Made by a program: the position numbers and the translations under genes. A stretch of 64,000 nucleotides of DNA from Hymenobacter amundsenii (GTDB lineage: Bacteria > Bacteroidota > Bacteroidia > Cytophagales > Hymenobacteraceae): positions 62,001 to 126,000 of the forward strand of contig NZ_NIRR01000009.1 in NCBI RefSeq assembly GCF_002204745.1. Direction: 5' to 3'. The notes below the pieces were generated by a model. It did not search any database and had not been told where the DNA came from. It saw only the letters and a program-made list of their open reading frames with translations. Positions 25,424 to 33,635 of this stretch are shown one piece after another (the first letter of the stretch is position 1; each line of letters begins with the position of its first letter).

Positions 25424-28400
25424 ATGAAGAAACTACTACTATTTCTGCTGCTCAGCGGCCTGACGCTGGCGGCTGGCCACGGCCAGGCCATTTCGCCCTA
25501 CCTCACGGGCCAGAACGCCTGGCTGCCCACGGCCCTAGGCACGCAGGTGTTCAACGGGCAGCTCGACAAGCTCTGGCCGCTGGTGCAGCAATCGAAGGTG
25601 AAGATGGTTCGCATCGGGGGCAACGGCGTGAACTCCAACCTGGTGACCAATCAGCAATATATCGCCCTGATCGACTCCGTCCGGAAAATTGGGGCCGAGC
25701 CAATGGTGCAGGTCTCGGAAGGACGCGGCCGGTTTACGGCCGCGCAGGCGGCGCAAGTCGTGAATCACGTGAACATCACGATGGGCCGCAACATCAAGTA
25801 CTGGATTATTGGCAACGAGCCCGATCTGAACAACGCCTCGCACCCTAACCCAACCCCCGTGGCGGGCGTGGAAACCTACATTAAAGCCTTTGCTTCGGCC
25901 ATGAAGGCCGTGGACCCTTCCATTCTGATAGTGGGGCCGGAAAATGCTTCCTACAACAGCTACTACCCCGCGCTGGTGGGGGGGGCCAACGACGTGACCG
26001 GCAAAGACGCCAACGGCCGCTATTACATCGACATCATTTCCTTCCACACCTACCCCTTTGCCGGCACCCAGACGCGGGCCCAGGTAATAAACTCGCCCCA
26101 GAACCTGGCCAATACGGTGACCAACCTGCTGGGTTTGATGGCTAACGCCAACACCCTGCACAACCGCACCGGTCCTGAGGCCCTGCGCTGGGCCCTTACC
26201 GAATTCAACGTCGACTACGCTAACCCCACTGCCAATACGGTGGAGGGCGTGGGCGTGCATTCCTTTCTCAATGGTCAGTACTGGGCCGAAGTGTTTGGGG
26301 TGGGCATGAAGTACGAGGGCGTGTCGATGCAGCCGTGGTCCATCCACGAGGGCGGTGGGGCCCGGGGCGCGGGCGATTTAGGGTACATCGATGGCGGTAC
26401 CGTTTCGACGTTTAAGCCCCGCTCGGCTTTCTGGCACGAGATGCTGGTGTCGGAAAACCTGCACGGTACCAACCTTAACGCCACCGACAACCAGGCCCTG
26501 GTGAAAGTGCTCAGCAGCACCGATAACGGTACCACGGCCGTGATGGTGCTCAACGAAAGCGACGCCACGGACTACGATTTCACGGTGCAGCTGAATGCGG
26601 CCGCGGCGCCCGGCGCGGCGGTCCTGCGAATCAACGTACCAGCCAATATCAACAACGCTTACAACGATAAAATCTTCGCGCAATCGACGCTGGTACTGCT
26701 GTTCAATAGCCAGGGTGCCCTCACGAGGAAGATTGTGTACTCGCTGCAGCACGCGCAGAACACCTTACCCCCCACCTACCTAAAACCCGGCCAAACCGTG
26801 ACCCTGGCCGCGTTTTCGGCCGATAAAACCCTGACCTGCGTGGCGCCGGAAGCCGTAACCTATACGGCTTCGGTGCAGGGTGATTTCACGACGCTCGACT
26901 GGAATTTCGGGGCCGGGGCAACGCCCGCTACGGCCACCGGCAAGGGCCCTTTCACCGTGACCTACACCACGGCTGGGGCCAAAGACGTGACAATGACGCT
27001 GGTGAACCCCGACACGACCATTGTGGTGAGCAAGCCGGGCTACGTGCAAGTGAGCTCCTGCGTCCGCACGCCGTTTTTGGGCAGCCCGGTCGCGTTGCCG
27101 GGCGTGGTGAAGGCCGTGGAATACGACTTTGGTGGCCAGGGCGCGGCCTACAACGACTCGGACGTAATCAACCAGGGCTTCGTGCGCGATAACACGGTAC
27201 CCCGGGGCGATGAGGCCGTAGACACCGAGAACGGGGACGGCGGTACCGGCAACATCGGCTACACGGCCCCCGGCGAATGGGTAAAGTATTCGGTGAACGT
27301 GCTGCGCAGCGGCCTGTACAAAGTCACGGCGCGGGTGGCGTCGGGCACGGCGACGGGCGGCGTGCTGCGGTTGTCGTTGAACGACGTGGACAAGACCGGC
27401 TCGGTGACCGTGGCCAATACGGGCGGCTTCGGCACCTATCAGGACCTGGTTATTAATAACGTGTACCTCGAAGCGTCGCCGAATGCGGTTCTCAAACTGG
27501 ACATCGTGGGCAGCGGTTTCAACTTCTCGAAGCTCACGTTTGAGGAGCAGCCCGCGGCCGGCATCGTCGTGAACCGGATTTACAACGCCACCAATGAGGG
27601 CACCGGGCAGTCGGACGCCGTGGAGCTGTTGGTAGTGAAGGACCACCAGGACATCCGGGGGCTGATTATCAAGGATTTTGAAGCCAACCTGACAACTGAC
27701 GTAGGCGGCAAATACCAGTTCAGCGACCAGCCGCTCTGGAAAGACCTGCGCATTGGCACCACCATTGTGCTGCGCAAGCTGGCCGCCAACATTGTCGGGT
27801 ACACCCAGGACCTGGACCCCGCCGATTTCAAGCTGGATCTGGCCCTGGAAAACCCCACGTACCTGCGCTTCGTGGGCCTGGCCGGGCACACCTTCAACCT
27901 GACCAGCACCGATATGGTGCTGTTGAAAACGGGCGACCCGAACGGCGTGGCCAACGCAGTGCACGCCTTCGCCTCCAACACCGGCACCAACCCGGCGCTG
28001 TACGCGGCCGTCACCGGTCCCAAACTGGCCTCGACGCTGGGCAACGGCGGCGGCACGTTCCAGTACCCGCTCAGCACCACCCAAACTACGGCCGACTATG
28101 ATGGCGCGAAAGCTGCCGCTTCTACCTCGGTCAGCTTTAACTGGGGCGACGGTTTTGGGGCAAATAACATTGCCTACATCGCGGCGCTGCGGGCATCCGT
28201 CGCGCCGCCGGCCGGCACCGTGGTGCCCGGGGCCATCGTGGTGAACCGGGTGTACAACGGCAGCAACGATGGCGACGGCCGCTTTGATGCCATGGAGCTG
28301 CTCGTAACCCAGGACCACCTGGACATCCGCAACCTGCTGGTGAAGGATTTCGAATCGAACATCACCGCCGACAACGGCGGCAAGTACCGCTTCAACAACA

Positions 28401-29200
28401 CGGATTTCTGGCAGGACCTGCGCGCCGGCACCACCATCGTGCTGCGCAAGCTGGCCGGTCCGGCGGGCTACGCCCAGGACGTTGACGCCTCGGATTTTAC
28501 CATCGATTTGCTGCTGGAAAATGCCACTTACCTGACCAGCGAGTCGGCCGGCAACGTGTTCAACATCACCCAGACCGACATGGTGGTGATTAAGACGGGC
28601 GGGGCCGCCGGGGTGGCCGGGGCCATCCATGCGTTTGCCACCCGCGGCGGTGGCAGCGGCGGCACGCCCTCCGCCCTTTACACCTCCGTGACCAGCCCCA
28701 AGCTGGTTTCGCCCAACACCGACGCGGGCGGCGACCCCAGTTCGTTTCATTATCCCCTGAACCCCGACCAGCAGCTAAGCGACTACAACGGCGCGAAAAG
28801 TGAAATCTATAGGGGCACCATTCGCAACTGGGGCTACGGCTTCGGGCCCGGCAACGAGCGGTACATCCAGTCCTTGCGCAATGCCCTGCTGCCGGCACCC
28901 ACCGCGCTGGTGGCCACGGCCTCAGCCAACGCCATTGCCCTTACCTGGGCCGATAACGCCACCAATGAAACCGGGTTCGAGGTGGCTCGCTCACTAGATG
29001 GCGTGACCTATGCACTGGTGGCCACGCTGGCCCCTAATACCACTGCTTTCTCCGACCCCTGCCTGCGCTACGCCACCCGCTACTACTACAAAGTGCGGAC
29101 CACCGGCGAGGGCCTGTTTTCCAGCTACGCGGCTGCCAGTACCAGCACAACCACCCGGCCGTTCCTGAGCTGCCCACGCTCAAGGCCGAGTGCAGTCTGA
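25424..29200 (+). CDS. Large secreted multidomain protein with putative clan GH-A catalytic domain, cut short by a frameshift
   Basis: 1258 aa as read. Signal peptide to about residue 22; a TIM-barrel-like catalytic domain (about 25-450) with RIGGNGVN, Glu132 in IIGNEPD, SFHTYPF and Glu260 in ALTEFNVDY as the likely acid/base and nucleophile. It resembles GH39/GH44/GH79-type barrels, but I cannot assign a family. Then follow a PKD-like domain (about 475-540), a CBM6-like domain (about 560-710), two tandem ~215-residue repeats starting IVVNRIYN and IVVNRVYN, and an FN3 domain. The last residues after TTTRP are out of frame: one C is missing from the CCC run at 29154-29156, and the T9SS sorting domain lies in the next frame. 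Its catalytic domain is paralogous to that at 30668. Confidence 0.85.
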   Translation: MKKLLLFLLLSGLTLAAGHGQAISPYLTGQNAWLPTALGTQVFNGQLDKLWPLVQQSKVKMVRIGGNGVNSNLVTNQQYIALIDSVRKIGAEPMVQVSEGRGRFTAAQAAQVVNHVNITMGRNIKYWIIGNEPDLNNASHPNPTPVAGVETYIKAFASAMKAVDPSILIVGPENASYNSYYPALVGGANDVTGKDANGRYYIDIISFHTYPFAGTQTRAQVINSPQNLANTVTNLLGLMANANTLHNRTGPEALRWALTEFNVDYANPTANTVEGVGVHSFLNGQYWAEVFGVGMKYEGVSMQPWSIHEGGGARGAGDLGYIDGGTVSTFKPRSAFWHEMLVSENLHGTNLNATDNQALVKVLSSTDNGTTAVMVLNESDATDYDFTVQLNAAAAPGAAVLRINVPANINNAYNDKIFAQSTLVLLFNSQGALTRKIVYSLQHAQNTLPPTYLKPGQTVTLAAFSADKTLTCVAPEAVTYTASVQGDFTTLDWNFGAGATPATATGKGPFTVTYTTAGAKDVTMTLVNPDTTIVVSKPGYVQVSSCVRTPFLGSPVALPGVVKAVEYDFGGQGAAYNDSDVINQGFVRDNTVPRGDEAVDTENGDGGTGNIGYTAPGEWVKYSVNVLRSGLYKVTARVASGTATGGVLRLSLNDVDKTGSVTVANTGGFGTYQDLVINNVYLEASPNAVLKLDIVGSGFNFSKLTFEEQPAAGIVVNRIYNATNEGTGQSDAVELLVVKDHQDIRGLIIKDFEANLTTDVGGKYQFSDQPLWKDLRIGTTIVLRKLAANIVGYTQDLDPADFKLDLALENPTYLRFVGLAGHTFNLTSTDMVLLKTGDPNGVANAVHAFASNTGTNPALYAAVTGPKLASTLGNGGGTFQYPLSTTQTTADYDGAKAAASTSVSFNWGDGFGANNIAYIAALRASVAPPAGTVVPGAIVVNRVYNGSNDGDGRFDAMELLVTQDHLDIRNLLVKDFESNITADNGGKYRFNNTDFWQDLRAGTTIVLRKLAGPAGYAQDVDASDFTIDLLLENATYLTSESAGNVFNITQTDMVVIKTGGAAGVAGAIHAFATRGGGSGGTPSALYTSVTSPKLVSPNTDAGGDPSSFHYPLNPDQQLSDYNGAKSEIYRGTIRNWGYGFGPGNERYIQSLRNALLPAPTALVATASANAIALTWADNATNETGFEVARSLDGVTYALVATLAPNTTAFSDPCLRYATRYYYKVRTTGEGLFSSYAAASTSTTTRPFLSCPRSRPSAV

Positions 29201-30336
29201 CCGCCACGACTCCCACTGCGCCTGATGATTGCGGCGGCACCGTTACGGCTACCACCACCGACCCGACTAGTTACAGTGCTCAGGGCATCTACACCATCAC
29301 CTGGCGCTTTGCCTACGGCGACGGCAGCACCGCCACCGCCACCCAAGCCGTGGAAGTACGTGACCTGACCGCGCCCACCGTCCGCACGCAGAACATCAGC
29401 GTAACGCTGGATGCAGCCGGCCGCGCCACAGTTACCGCCGCCGCCATCGACAACGGCTCGACGGACGCCTGCGGCGTGCAAACGCTCACGCTGGATAAAA
29501 TTAGTTTCGACTGCTCGGATATCGGTGCCAACCCCGTGGTGCTGACCGTAACCGACGTGAACGGCAACCGGGCTTCGGCGGCGGCTACCGTCACGGTAAT
29601 CGGGGCCACGCCGGTACCGACCATTGTAGTTGCCAAAACGAGCACGACGTTCACCGGCCTCGACGCGACCACCATTGCCCTCGGCTACGGTGCGCAAAGC
29701 GTCGTGCTCACGGCCTCGAACGGCACCTCGGCAGCGGCGGCAACCACTTACGCATGGTCGCCGGCGGCGGGCCTGAGCAACTCGCAGGCTGCTAACCCGG
29801 TTTTTGTGCCCACTACCGCTGGCACCTACACCTTTGCCGTGCGGGCCACCAACGAGTTCGGCTGCGCGGCCAGCGCGTCGGTGACCATCACGGTACTGGA
29901 CGCGCGTTGCGGCAATAACAACGACAAGGTGCTGGTGTGCCACAAGGGCAAGACGCTGTGCGTTGCTGCCAGCGCCGTGCCCGCACAACTGGCACAACCG
30001 GGCAATACGCTGGCCGCTTGTGGGCCGGTACTTACGAATTCGGATACAAACGCACTGGTCGGTTCCGGCCAGTCGGCCACGGTTTTCGAAACATTTCCTA
30101 ACCCGGTAACTACCCGCGCGGTAGTGCATTTCCAGTCCGCCGCTACGGCCGCTGCCCAGGTGCAGGTGTTCAACGCGCTGGGCCAGGTGGTAGCCACGCT
30201 CTATGACGCGGTAGCTCAGGCCGGCCGAGACTACGAAGTAACGTTGGAGGCCGCCACCCTGCCCGCCGGCATCTACACCTGCCGCCTGCTCACGAATGGC
30301 ACCGTGGCAACCAAGCGGCTGGTGGTGGTAAAGTAG
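29157..30336 (+). pseudogene. Out-of-frame C-terminal part of the large secreted protein, with T9SS sorting domain
   Basis: After the proposed one-base deletion the correct frame continues as AVPELPTLKAECSLTATTPT, an HYR-like repeat (CGGTVTATTTDP, QGIYTITWRF), a second one (DLTAPTVRTQNISVTLD), a PKD-like stretch and a type A T9SS C-terminal sorting domain (FPNPVTTRAVVHFQS to GTVATKRLVVVK). A GTG at 29350 could start it only artificially, and no signal peptide is present. Restoring one C would give a protein of about 1637 residues spanning 25424-30336. Confidence 0.85.
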
Positions 30337-30394
30337 ACCAGATGCGGGCCGGGAACTCCCGGCCCACACCTAGCTTTTTGTTTGAATTAGAAGC

Positions 30395-30465
30395 GGCCAG
30401 TTCGGCAGCCGGTAGCACCATCAGACCACATGATGAGCCGACCAGCCGCCGAACTGGCCTTTTTT
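30395..30465 (+). terminator. Rho-independent terminator after the large secreted protein
   Basis: GGCCAGTTCGGC (30395-30406) pairs perfectly with GCCGAACTGGCC (30448-30459), followed by a run of six T. The 41-nt loop is long. A second small hairpin (GGGCCGGGA/TCCCGGCCC) lies just before it near 30345-30364. Confidence 0.75.
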
Positions 30466-30667
30466 ATTCTCAGGCGGCGAGCCGGCTGAATACCAGCAGT
30501 AGGCGACACCCGCGAAGCGCGATGCCAGGGTATCTGTGGATATCCGTTGCGACGGGTACTGCCGTCGGTGGCGTGCCGGACCTTCGCCCCGCCCAAAATG
30601 CGCCTGGGCGGCTTACGTGCCGACCAACTCCTTCCCCGAATCTATTTCCATCCAACCCGACTTCCAC

Positions 30668-32908
30668 ATGAAAACACACGATTCTACCCGTCCTATCTGC
30701 TGCCCGGCCCCACGGCTGGTCGCGGCCCCCACACCGCGTGCCGCGCGATGGAAAGCGCTATTCTTTTTCTGCCTGATACTGGCCGCCACGCGTCTCCCAG
30801 CCTCAGCCCAGGCCATCTCCTCGCAGTTTTTCGGCATCAACTACTGGAACATTAAAAAGGACTCCGACGCCATAACCAACCCTAACACCGCCCTGACCAA
30901 CGACCTGCGCAAGGCCGACTTGCGCTGGATACGCATCGGCGGGGCCCGGTTCGATGACGACGTACTCTGGCAAAACCCGGCCAGCTACGTGGAGGCCATC
31001 AACTACGCGCGCAGCCTCGGGGCCGAGCCCATCGTGCAGGTGCCCATTAAGCTGACCAAAACCCAGCTTTCCAGCTTCGTATCCTACTTCGCCAGTAAAA
31101 ACATCACGATTACGTACTGGGCCATTGGCAACGAGCAGGACCCGGCCAACGACCCCACTACACCCGACTACAACGAGCCGCTAAAATGGTCGTCGGGCGA
31201 CTATGTGAACAAATACGGCTACACCTACGACTCGTGGCTTCTGCAGTACAAGGCGCTGGCCATCCGGCTGAAGAACGACTTGCCCAACTGCAAGCTGATA
31301 GGCCCGGATTTCCGGCTTTTCTACCCCGAAGTGATGAATGACTTCTACGCCAAGTTTCTCAACGACGTGGGCACGGCATCTTACTTCAACGCCGCCACCA
31401 ACGTGCGGCGGCCCCTGCTCGACCACTTCGTTTTTCATTTTTACGCCGACAAAACGGAAACCCAGCTCAACACCACGTTTGACCTGCTGGAAACGCTGGT
31501 GGGCAACACCACCGCCAACCGCTCGGCCAACGGCTTTGCCCCGCTCACCATCGGCGTGACCGAGGTGAACGCCACCAACACCAACGACGGCACCACCCTG
31601 GCCCGTGCCGACGACTTCCGGGCCGGCCAGTTCGTGGCCCTGATGGCCAAGAAAACCATGCAGCAGGGCGGCCTGTGCTTCATTCCGTGGAGCATTTTTG
31701 AGAGCGGTGGCCTCGGCACTAAAGACGACTACTCGCTCTACGCCACCGACGGCTCGACCAGCGCGCTCCGGCGGCGCTCCACCATGTGGCACCTAGCAAT
31801 GCTCAGCAACTACCGCCAGGCCAACCTGATGAACGGCTCGAAAAACGACCCCAACAACAATAACGTGGTGTTTGTGGCCATGCGCGGCCCCAACGGCTAC
31901 ACCGTGATGATAATGAACACGACCGGCGGCACGGCCACCACCACCGGCACCACCTACAGCTACCGCGCCTCGCTCGACAACGTGCAGCGCGGCCCCGAAA
32001 CCGTGCGCATTGCTCTGGAAGGCTACGCCGGCGTCACGAAGCAGCTGGCGGGCTCCATCGGGCCGGGCACTACCGACCTGTATAACCTCGACGCCGACGG
32101 CAATTTGCTGGCCAAGCTGTCTTACAGCCAGGGCACGGCGGCTCCGCAGCAGCAGCTGGCGTTTAATTTCGTGAGCAAAAGCTCGGTGGCGGTAGGCAAG
32201 CAGGGCTTTGCGCGGCCCACGGGCGGCTCGGCCACGGCCAACGTGACGCAGTACATGGGCAGCGCCACGGGTGTCAGCTCGACCAACTGGCTGCTCAAGC
32301 CCGCCGAACCCGGCTACTACTTCGTGGTGAACCAGTACACCGACCTCGCCCTGCGCCCTGAAGGGGCTACCGACGCCGAGCGCATCCAGGAAAACCGGCC
32401 CATCAGCCAGGAGGCCCTGAACGAAACCAGCCTGGGCCAGGACTACCTGCAGTGGCGCATCAGCTACACCGGCAGCGGCGGCTACTACCGCTTCCAGAAC
32501 AAGCGCAGCGGCAAGTACCTCAACGTGAAAGGCGGCGGCACCACGGCGGATATTCCGCTGGTGCAGTACACCTACTTCGCCGACTACCTCTCCGAGCAGT
32601 GGCGGTTCGACGAGGTGGACGTGACGGAGCCCGTGCAAGCCCGCGGCGTGGTGCTGGCGGCCAGCATCGCGCCAGCCGCGGCACCGAGCCTGAGCGCCTA
32701 CCCCAACCCCGCCACCGGCACCCTCTACCTGACCCTGAACGCTGATGCCGGCCAGGCTACCCTGCGCGACCTGACGGGCCGGGTCTGCCTCGCGCAAGCC
32801 GTGGGCCGCACCGGTCAGCTCAATATTCGGGGGCTGACTGAGGGCATTTACTACCTCACCGTTACCACTGCCACCGGCTCGCATCACCAGAAAATCGTGA
32901 AGGAATAA
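30668..32908 (+). CDS. Secreted putative clan GH-A glycoside hydrolase with ricin-type lectin and T9SS sorting domain
   Basis: 746 aa from the ATG at 30668; the longer in-frame extension upstream is rejected because the signal peptide (LFFFCLILAATRLPASAQA) follows this ATG. The catalytic domain (about 50-430) carries WIRIGG, Glu156 in AIGNEQD, HFVFHFYAD and Glu299 in IGVTEVNAT, aligning with Glu132 and Glu260 of the protein at 25424. A ricin-type beta-trefoil (about 510-665) includes KPAEPGYYFVVNQYTDLAL and RFQNKRSGKYLNVKGGG. The end is a T9SS sorting domain (YPNPATGTLYLTL to HHQKIVKE). No family assignment is secure; outer-surface glycan cleavage is inferred. It has a terminator on either side, so it is probably monocistronic. 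Confidence 0.82.
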   Translation: MKTHDSTRPICCPAPRLVAAPTPRAARWKALFFFCLILAATRLPASAQAISSQFFGINYWNIKKDSDAITNPNTALTNDLRKADLRWIRIGGARFDDDVLWQNPASYVEAINYARSLGAEPIVQVPIKLTKTQLSSFVSYFASKNITITYWAIGNEQDPANDPTTPDYNEPLKWSSGDYVNKYGYTYDSWLLQYKALAIRLKNDLPNCKLIGPDFRLFYPEVMNDFYAKFLNDVGTASYFNAATNVRRPLLDHFVFHFYADKTETQLNTTFDLLETLVGNTTANRSANGFAPLTIGVTEVNATNTNDGTTLARADDFRAGQFVALMAKKTMQQGGLCFIPWSIFESGGLGTKDDYSLYATDGSTSALRRRSTMWHLAMLSNYRQANLMNGSKNDPNNNNVVFVAMRGPNGYTVMIMNTTGGTATTTGTTYSYRASLDNVQRGPETVRIALEGYAGVTKQLAGSIGPGTTDLYNLDADGNLLAKLSYSQGTAAPQQQLAFNFVSKSSVAVGKQGFARPTGGSATANVTQYMGSATGVSSTNWLLKPAEPGYYFVVNQYTDLALRPEGATDAERIQENRPISQEALNETSLGQDYLQWRISYTGSGGYYRFQNKRSGKYLNVKGGGTTADIPLVQYTYFADYLSEQWRFDEVDVTEPVQARGVVLAASIAPAAAPSLSAYPNPATGTLYLTLNADAGQATLRDLTGRVCLAQAVGRTGQLNIRGLTEGIYYLTVTTATGSHHQKIVKE

Positions 32909-32969
32909 ACCCCTTGGGAAAGCGAAAAGGCTCGGGCTTGGCCTGACTTGTCCTTTACTTAAAACTTAA

Positions 32970-33005
32970 AAGCCCTTCCCGCCATGTGCTCGGAAGGGCT
33001 TTTTT
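32970..33005 (+). terminator. Rho-independent terminator
   Basis: AAGCCCTTCC (32970-32979) pairs with GGAAGGGCTT (32992-33001) around a 12-nt loop, followed by TTTT. It closes the transcript of the gene ending at 32908. Confidence 0.88.
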
Positions 33006-33120
33006 GCGCGGTTGGTTTTATAGTAGGTCGCTGTTTAAGCGGCGTCAGCTAGCTAAAACGAGCCTCGATACTATCTACGAGGGGCCGAAAAAGAATGGGG
33101 CAAGGACATGGAGTTCCTGG

Positions 33121-33321
33121 TCACGTTGGGAGCAGGTCTATGGTCTTGCTGATGTTGCGCCCCAGGCTGCTAGCATAGGCATTGACCTGATAGTTGAGCC
33201 GGGTAGCCAGGGGTTGCGCGCGCTCCTTGGTTTGGATTGAAACTTCGTAGCTGTCCTGCAATGCTCTGGAAACCGTGGCGATGGTTATGTTGAGTTCCTG
33301 GGCCAACGATTTCAGGGTAAC
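33121..33321 (-). pseudogene. Remnant of a LacI-family regulator (DNA-binding domain only)
   Basis: On the minus strand 67 codons encode VTLKSLAQELNITIATVSRA, LQDSYEVSIQTKERAQPLAT and NAYASSLGRNISKTI, which align with residues 4-62 of the intact LacI at 20105. There is no ATG at the expected place and the frame stops right after the hinge, so the effector domain is gone. Its position, divergent from susC2 with operator f between them, mirrors the intact LacI/susC1 arrangement. Confidence 0.85.
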
Positions 33322-33438
33322 GGGCGTGATGGAAACAAAACAGTCGAGCTGAGAAAAGAGAAACAGCCGGTGATGGGCCGGAGGTTAGTTGTCAGGATAC
33401 AAAGTAGCCCGAAGGGGATGCGAAATGGTATTCAAGAC

Positions 33439-33452
33439 CGAAAACGTTTGCG
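33439..33452 (+). promoter_or_regulatory. Predicted LacI-family operator upstream of susC2 (site f)
   Basis: CGAAAACGTTTGCG followed directly by TAAATAAAGCC. It is 184 bp upstream of susC2 and between it and the LacI remnant. It is among the best matches to the shared motif. Function is inferred. Confidence 0.68.
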
Positions 33453-33635
33453 TAAATAAAGCCTTGTCTTTCCAGAAAATAGCAAGTAATAATCTAGTAC
33501 TTCGCCGAGTAGTCGAGGTCTGAAAAGGCTTGTTTTTTTTCTGTACGACTTGTTTTAACAGATCGGCCGTGACTACACGGATCAGGTGTTGCGCTGGCCG
33601 GTCGCGTTCCTTTATCATCCCCACCCACCCACCAT

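Noticed and set aside
26780..28750. 656-codon open frame on the minus strand
   Set aside because: It is antisense to the CBM6-like and repeat domains of the large secreted protein and shows no recognisable domain.
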